Shown here in pieces: positions 60,285 through 64,000 of a stretch of DNA of 64,000 bases. The stretch's first letter is position 1. Each line of letters starts with the position of its first letter. The DNA is from Chitinophaga sedimenti (GTDB lineage: Bacteria; Bacteroidota; Bacteroidia; Chitinophagales; Chitinophagaceae). The stretch lies in NCBI RefSeq assembly GCF_023156195.1, contig NZ_JAKUKA010000001.1, positions 5,332,001 to 5,396,000 on the forward strand, read 5' to 3'. Both the position numbers and the translations under genes were made by a program. Below the pieces are notes generated by a model. It saw only the letters and a program-made list of their open reading frames with translations. It was not told the origin of the DNA and ran no database searches.

Positions 60285-62494
60285 ATGAGAAAATTATTGA
60301 TAATCATAGCTTTGGGAGTAGTTCAAAGTGGTTGGTTATATGCACAAAATGGAAATGGCAGCAGTGGTTTGCAGATACCGATTGGTCGCCGGGGTTCCAC
60401 GATAACATCGACAAGGAACAGGCGGCGGCGTTGAAATTTGGCGCCAAAGGAGAAGCTAAGCCTGATGTGGTAAAAGTTTCGGACGATAGGAGCCTGAATC
60501 TGCAGGTGACCAATGCGTTGATTAAACAGGTAGACGCTATACAGGTAGATATAGAACGCGATTCCGCCATGGATCATCGCCTGAAGGTTAAATACCTGTC
60601 CGGCATGCACCAGGTATTGCGCGATTACAATACCAAACGGGCTTACGGCCGTATTCATCCCGAGGAAGCGCCTGCCATGGTAGCCGCTTACCAGAACATG
60701 ATGAAGGCCGACGTGGCGGGTAAAAGTATTTTGCCCTACATAAAATCCCTGTCTTTCGAGGCAGGTGAACGCCTGATCGAGCCTTTTCAGGATAATCCCG
60801 GCTACAAAGAAGCCAGGATGGAGTTGTTTTCGAAATATGCCTTCGATAACACGGAAACGATCATGCCCAAACTGGGGCCCTACCTTGATTACCCGATGAC
60901 CGATTCCATTATTGCCGCTGTGGCCAGGCTAAACCCTAACCAGGTGCTCACCTACGCCACTTCATACACCCCCACGGCCAATGCTATCCGCCGTAATAAA
61001 GATGCGTTGGTGCAAACCATTGTAAGCATCGGCAGGTCTAAGTCTATTAAAATACTTCCTTTTATTGATGAAATTCTCGCCGGCCGCGCCACGGTGAGCG
61101 ACCTGGAAAAATCGGTGGAAAATGATGACCAGTATTTCCGCCAGATGGTGAAAACTACCATCCAGCTTCAGAAACGTAAGGTAGACGGAGAAACCATCCT
61201 CGGCCTGAAAGCGATGAACGACAACATGAGGGCGAAATCGCTGCGTTATATCCGCGAGATCAATGACCTCCATGAGGAGTCTGCCCCGGTTCGCTTCCGC
61301 ATTGTAAAGGATTTTTCCCCGGAAGAGCTGTACTACCTGATCGTAAACGGACAGGAAGAACTGTATACTTCCAGTTATACCAACCATGCCGGTGCGGGCC
61401 TGTACGACCAGATGATGGCGCGCATGAAGCCCCCGCGGGGCGACAGTCTGCTGCTGCTGGTGAGCTTCGATCGTTTTAAGAAATTCCTGGCCATGGCGGC
61501 CGGTTTCAATACCCTCGACAACTTCCTGAAGTCTATGGCTTCGGAGAATTCCACTTATCTCATGAAGAAATTCGTGAGCAACCTGGAAAAAACCGAAGAC
61601 CCGGAAGATGCGGTGGACGTGGCCAACTCCTTTGGCAGTATTCGTGATGAGAAACTGATGGCGTTTTTGCGCTCCGAAGTGCAGTCGAACTTCAACTACG
61701 TAAAGCGGAAGAACGACCAGCGCGGCATCGTGATTTATGAATTGCTGGGCAGCCTGTTTGCGCCGGAAGGCAAGAACACCGATTCGGCCTGGGCGCGGCA
61801 GATGTCCGCGAAACTGCAGTTGCCGCCGATTAACTACGTGGAATTCAATACGTTGTTGAACGACAGCGGCCGCATTTACCAGCAGGTGTTTTTTTACGGG
61901 GATAAAGACGGACAGGATTCCTACGCGAGCTTCATGGGCAATTTCCCGTCTTCTGACTGGAAAGTGAGCAAGAACACGAGCTGGACGACGATCTCCTCTA
62001 TAAAAGGTAAGCCTACGACCATTTTCGCTAATAACCCGATTGATGAACCGGGCGATAAAGAGGCGATTTCGAAATTGTCCGCTTACCTCGATGAAAAAGG
62101 CATTCACCCGACGATCTTTATTCACCGCGGTCACAGTTACCACGTAAACACCACGCTTGACAACCTGCAAAGCACCGCACGCATTGTAGTGCTGGGGTCC
62201 TGCGGTGGTTATCATAACCTGGCGGTGGTGCTGGAGAAAGCGCCGGAAGCACATATCATTTCCTCTAAACAGGTAGGTACGCGCTGGGTGAACGAGCCGA
62301 TTATCCGCAGCCTGGAAGACCAGGTACGTGCGGGTAAAAATGTGGACTGGGTGAACATGTGGGCTTCCCTCAGCAAGAAATTTGCCGGCGATGCCCGTAA
62401 CAAACCTTTGTTCGATGATTACGTGCCGCCGCATAAAAACCTGGGGGCCATTTTCATCAAGGCCTACCGGCAAATCATGAAAGATAACAAGTAA
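60285..62494 (+). CDS. Large secreted protein with C-terminal clan CD peptidase-like His/Cys pair (frameshifted)
   Basis: Not assigned to a known family by me. The ATG at 60285 gives signal peptide MRKLLIIIALGVVQSGWLYAQ; one base is missing near 60385, after which the frame is open for about 700 residues. The first ~450 mature residues are mostly helical and charged with no catalytic motif I recognise. The last 180 look like an alpha/beta domain: strand PTIFIHRGHSYH (62114-62143), 26 residues on, strand RIVVLGSCGGYH with Cys at 62201-62203. A strand-His-Gly and strand-Cys pair at such spacing is the layout of clan CD peptidases (caspase, gingipain, separase). A terminator follows. Confidence 0.6.
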
Positions 62495-62499
62495 CAATA

Positions 62500-62526
62500 C
62501 AAGGGGAGCGCATCGCGCTCCCCTTG
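62500..62526 (+). terminator. Terminator-like hairpin after the clan CD-like gene
   Basis: CAAGGGGAGCGC (62500-62511) and GCGCTCCCCTTG (62515-62526) form a perfect 12-bp stem with loop ATC, 6 bp past the stop. The T-run after it is weak (CCGTTTAT). Confidence 0.75.
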
Positions 62527-62615
62527 CCGTTTATACCAGCCAACACGCATTTTGCCCAAAAAGCAGTAGGTTTGTAAACCACTTTTTATTGTTGAATACG
62601 TAATCTGAAGATAGC

Positions 62616-64000
62616 TTGGAGAATACTGCGGTTAAGAAGAAGGTTTTTGATTCTGGTTTGTTAAGGAGGGTATTTACATTCGCCCGCCCATACAGGCGTT
62701 CATTTTACTTTTCGATGTTCCTGACGGTGTTGCTGGCGGTGTTATCGCCCGTGCGCCCTTACCTTATCCAGTTGTCGGTAGACAAATACATCGCCAACGA
62801 CCTGATGCGCATGCTAGTGATCGTTACCGTTGTGCAGGTGGCGTTGTTGCTGGTGGAAACAGTCGTAAGGTTCTTCTTTTCGTATCTCACCAACTGGCTG
62901 GGACAATCCGTGATCAAGGACATGCGCGTAGCGGTGTACAAAAAAGTGGTGCGGCTGGACCTGGCTTATTTCGATAAAACCCCGATTGGTACCCTTACTA
63001 CACGTACCATCAACGATATTGAGGCAATCAACGACATCTTTTCCGAGGGCATTATTTCCATCGTAGCCGATCTGCTGATGATCGTCGCCATCCTGGGCGT
63101 GATGTTTTACGAGGACTGGCGCTTAACGCTGATCAGTCTTTCCCCTTTCCCTGTGCTTATTTTCGCTACTTACATTTTTAAAGAAAGTGTGAACAAATCA
63201 TTTCACAGAGTGAGGAACGCGGTGTCGGCACTGAACGCTTTTGTGCAGGAACACCTGACGGGCATGGTGGTGGTACAGGCGTTTTCTGCGGAAAACCGGG
63301 AGTACGGTAAGTTTCGCACGATCAATAAAGATCACCGTAAGGCAAACGTAGACGCTATTTTCGCTTACTCCGTGTTTTTCCCGATTGTAGAGATCATCCT
63401 GGCTATTTCCTTGGGGTTAATGGTGTGGTGGGGCGCCAATAAGGTGCTGAACTTCGAGGTAACGCAGGGGGTGATGATCGCATTCATCATGTACCTGAAT
63501 ATGCTGTTCCGCCCTTTACGCATCCTGGCCGATAAATTTAATACCCTGCAAATGGGCATGGTGGCCAGCGAAAGGGTGTTTAAAGTGCTGGATAGCAACG
63601 AGTTTATTCCGGATAACGGAACGCAGACCGCGGAAAACATGAAGGGTGCGCTCACCTTTGACCATGTGTGGTTTGCCTATAAAGACGACCGGTACGTGTT
63701 AAAAGATATTCATTTTGATGTGCAGCCGGGGCAAACGGTGGCTATTGTAGGGCACACGGGTTCAGGGAAAACGACGATTATCAGTATCCTGAACAGGTTG
63801 TATGAAATACAGCAGGGGGCGATCCGGATTGATGGCATTCCCCTGCCGGATTATAAACTGGATGCCCTGCGCAGCCGTATAGGTGTGGTATTGCAGGATG
63901 TGTTCCTGTTTTCCGGTTCCATTTATGAAAATATTACCCTTCGTAACCCCGCTATCAGTCGCCAACAGGTAGAGGATGCCGCCAAACTGATAGGGGTGCA
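62616..64000 (+). CDS. MsbA-like ABC exporter, permease-ATPase fusion (partial)
   Basis: Open from about 62616 to the right edge. The N-terminal membrane domain has RRVFTFARPYRRSFYFSMFL, DKYIANDLMRMLVIV, LDLAYFDKTPIGTLTTRTIND and LNAFVQEHLTGMVVVQAFSAE, all typical of type I ABC exporters. The ATPase starts LTFDHVWFAYKDDRYVLKDI, with Walker A GHTGSGKTT (63751-63777) and Q-loop VVLQDVFLFSGSIYENI; the signature and Walker B lie beyond the window. No ATG is in frame upstream, so I give a TTG at 62616; a lost base could hide an ATG start. Substrate unknown, possibly lipid. Confidence 0.85.
   Translation, partial: MENTAVKKKVFDSGLLRRVFTFARPYRRSFYFSMFLTVLLAVLSPVRPYLIQLSVDKYIANDLMRMLVIVTVVQVALLLVETVVRFFFSYLTNWLGQSVIKDMRVAVYKKVVRLDLAYFDKTPIGTLTTRTINDIEAINDIFSEGIISIVADLLMIVAILGVMFYEDWRLTLISLSPFPVLIFATYIFKESVNKSFHRVRNAVSALNAFVQEHLTGMVVVQAFSAENREYGKFRTINKDHRKANVDAIFAYSVFFPIVEIILAISLGLMVWWGANKVLNFEVTQGVMIAFIMYLNMLFRPLRILADKFNTLQMGMVASERVFKVLDSNEFIPDNGTQTAENMKGALTFDHVWFAYKDDRYVLKDIHFDVQPGQTVAIVGHTGSGKTTIISILNRLYEIQQGAIRIDGIPLPDYKLDALRSRIGVVLQDVFLFSGSIYENITLRNPAISRQQVEDAAKLIGV

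Noticed and set aside
60962..62497. 511-codon open frame on the minus strand opposite the clan CD-like gene
   Set aside because: The plus frame has a signal peptide, ordered motifs and a terminator; the minus frame is His/Arg-rich and typical of antisense readings.
1..64000. tRNA, rRNA, CRISPR arrays, complete insertion sequences, prophage
   Set aside because: None was seen by eye: no cloverleaf ends, no regular spacer-repeat pattern, no transposase or phage genes. A covariance-model search would be needed to exclude small RNAs.

Overview
This window comes from a Bacteroidota chromosome, most probably a Chitinophagaceae member close to Chitinophaga. The lineage call rests on a MurF-Alr fusion, gliding genes gldB, gldF and gldG, a TonB-dependent receptor with a CarboxypepD_reg-like N-terminus, a DUF1800/DUF1501 pair, a split transketolase, and promoters of the Bacteroidota type (TAnnTTTG at -7). 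I see no rRNA, tRNA, CRISPR array or complete insertion sequence. A dominant technical feature is some 45 single-base frameshifts. They fall almost entirely in homopolymers or at CC(A/T)GG sites and break many essential genes, so I treat them as sequencing indels and annotate each broken gene as one locus.

Layout. 1-9.3 kb (mostly minus): a TauE/SafE permease, lspA, murF-alr, a TerC-family protein, gldG, gldF and a cysteine desulfurase. 9.3-14.5 kb: methylmalonyl-CoA epimerase, then an apparent surface-fibre cluster of two paralogous small secreted subunits, a PapD-like chaperone and a divergent usher-like outer-membrane protein. 14.9-24 kb: a second murF, a cytochrome/YceI/beta-barrel cluster, apaG, gldB, an outer-membrane protein, nadE and serS. 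24-34.4 kb: a small cytochrome c, GNAT, M48 protease, ThiF-rhodanese protein, DUF1800 and DUF1501, and OPT and POT peptide transporters. 34.6-42 kb: purD and the elongasome operon mreB-mreC-mreD-mrdA-rodA. 42-48 kb: a metallo-hydrolase, an ECF sigma/anti-sigma-like module, a transketolase subunit, galE and rmlA.

48.6-60 kb looks like a phosphate-response locus: Pit transporter, DUF47/PhoU-like partner, an LpxH-like hydrolase, an uncharacterised small protein, a TonB receptor, a beta-helix lipoprotein, an OprP-like porin and a PhoR-PhoB pair. Several of its promoters carry arrays of a short [G/T]TAA[C/T]A half-site repeated every 11 bp, usually ending 9-10 bp before the -7 box. These are candidate Pho boxes of a Bacteroidota type. 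60-64 kb: a large secreted protein with a C-terminal clan CD-like His/Cys pair, and the start of an MsbA-like ABC exporter running off the right edge.

Two intergenic regions (882-991 and 48294-48436) hold degenerate 11-bp tandem repeats arranged with inverted symmetry. I do not recognise this class of element.
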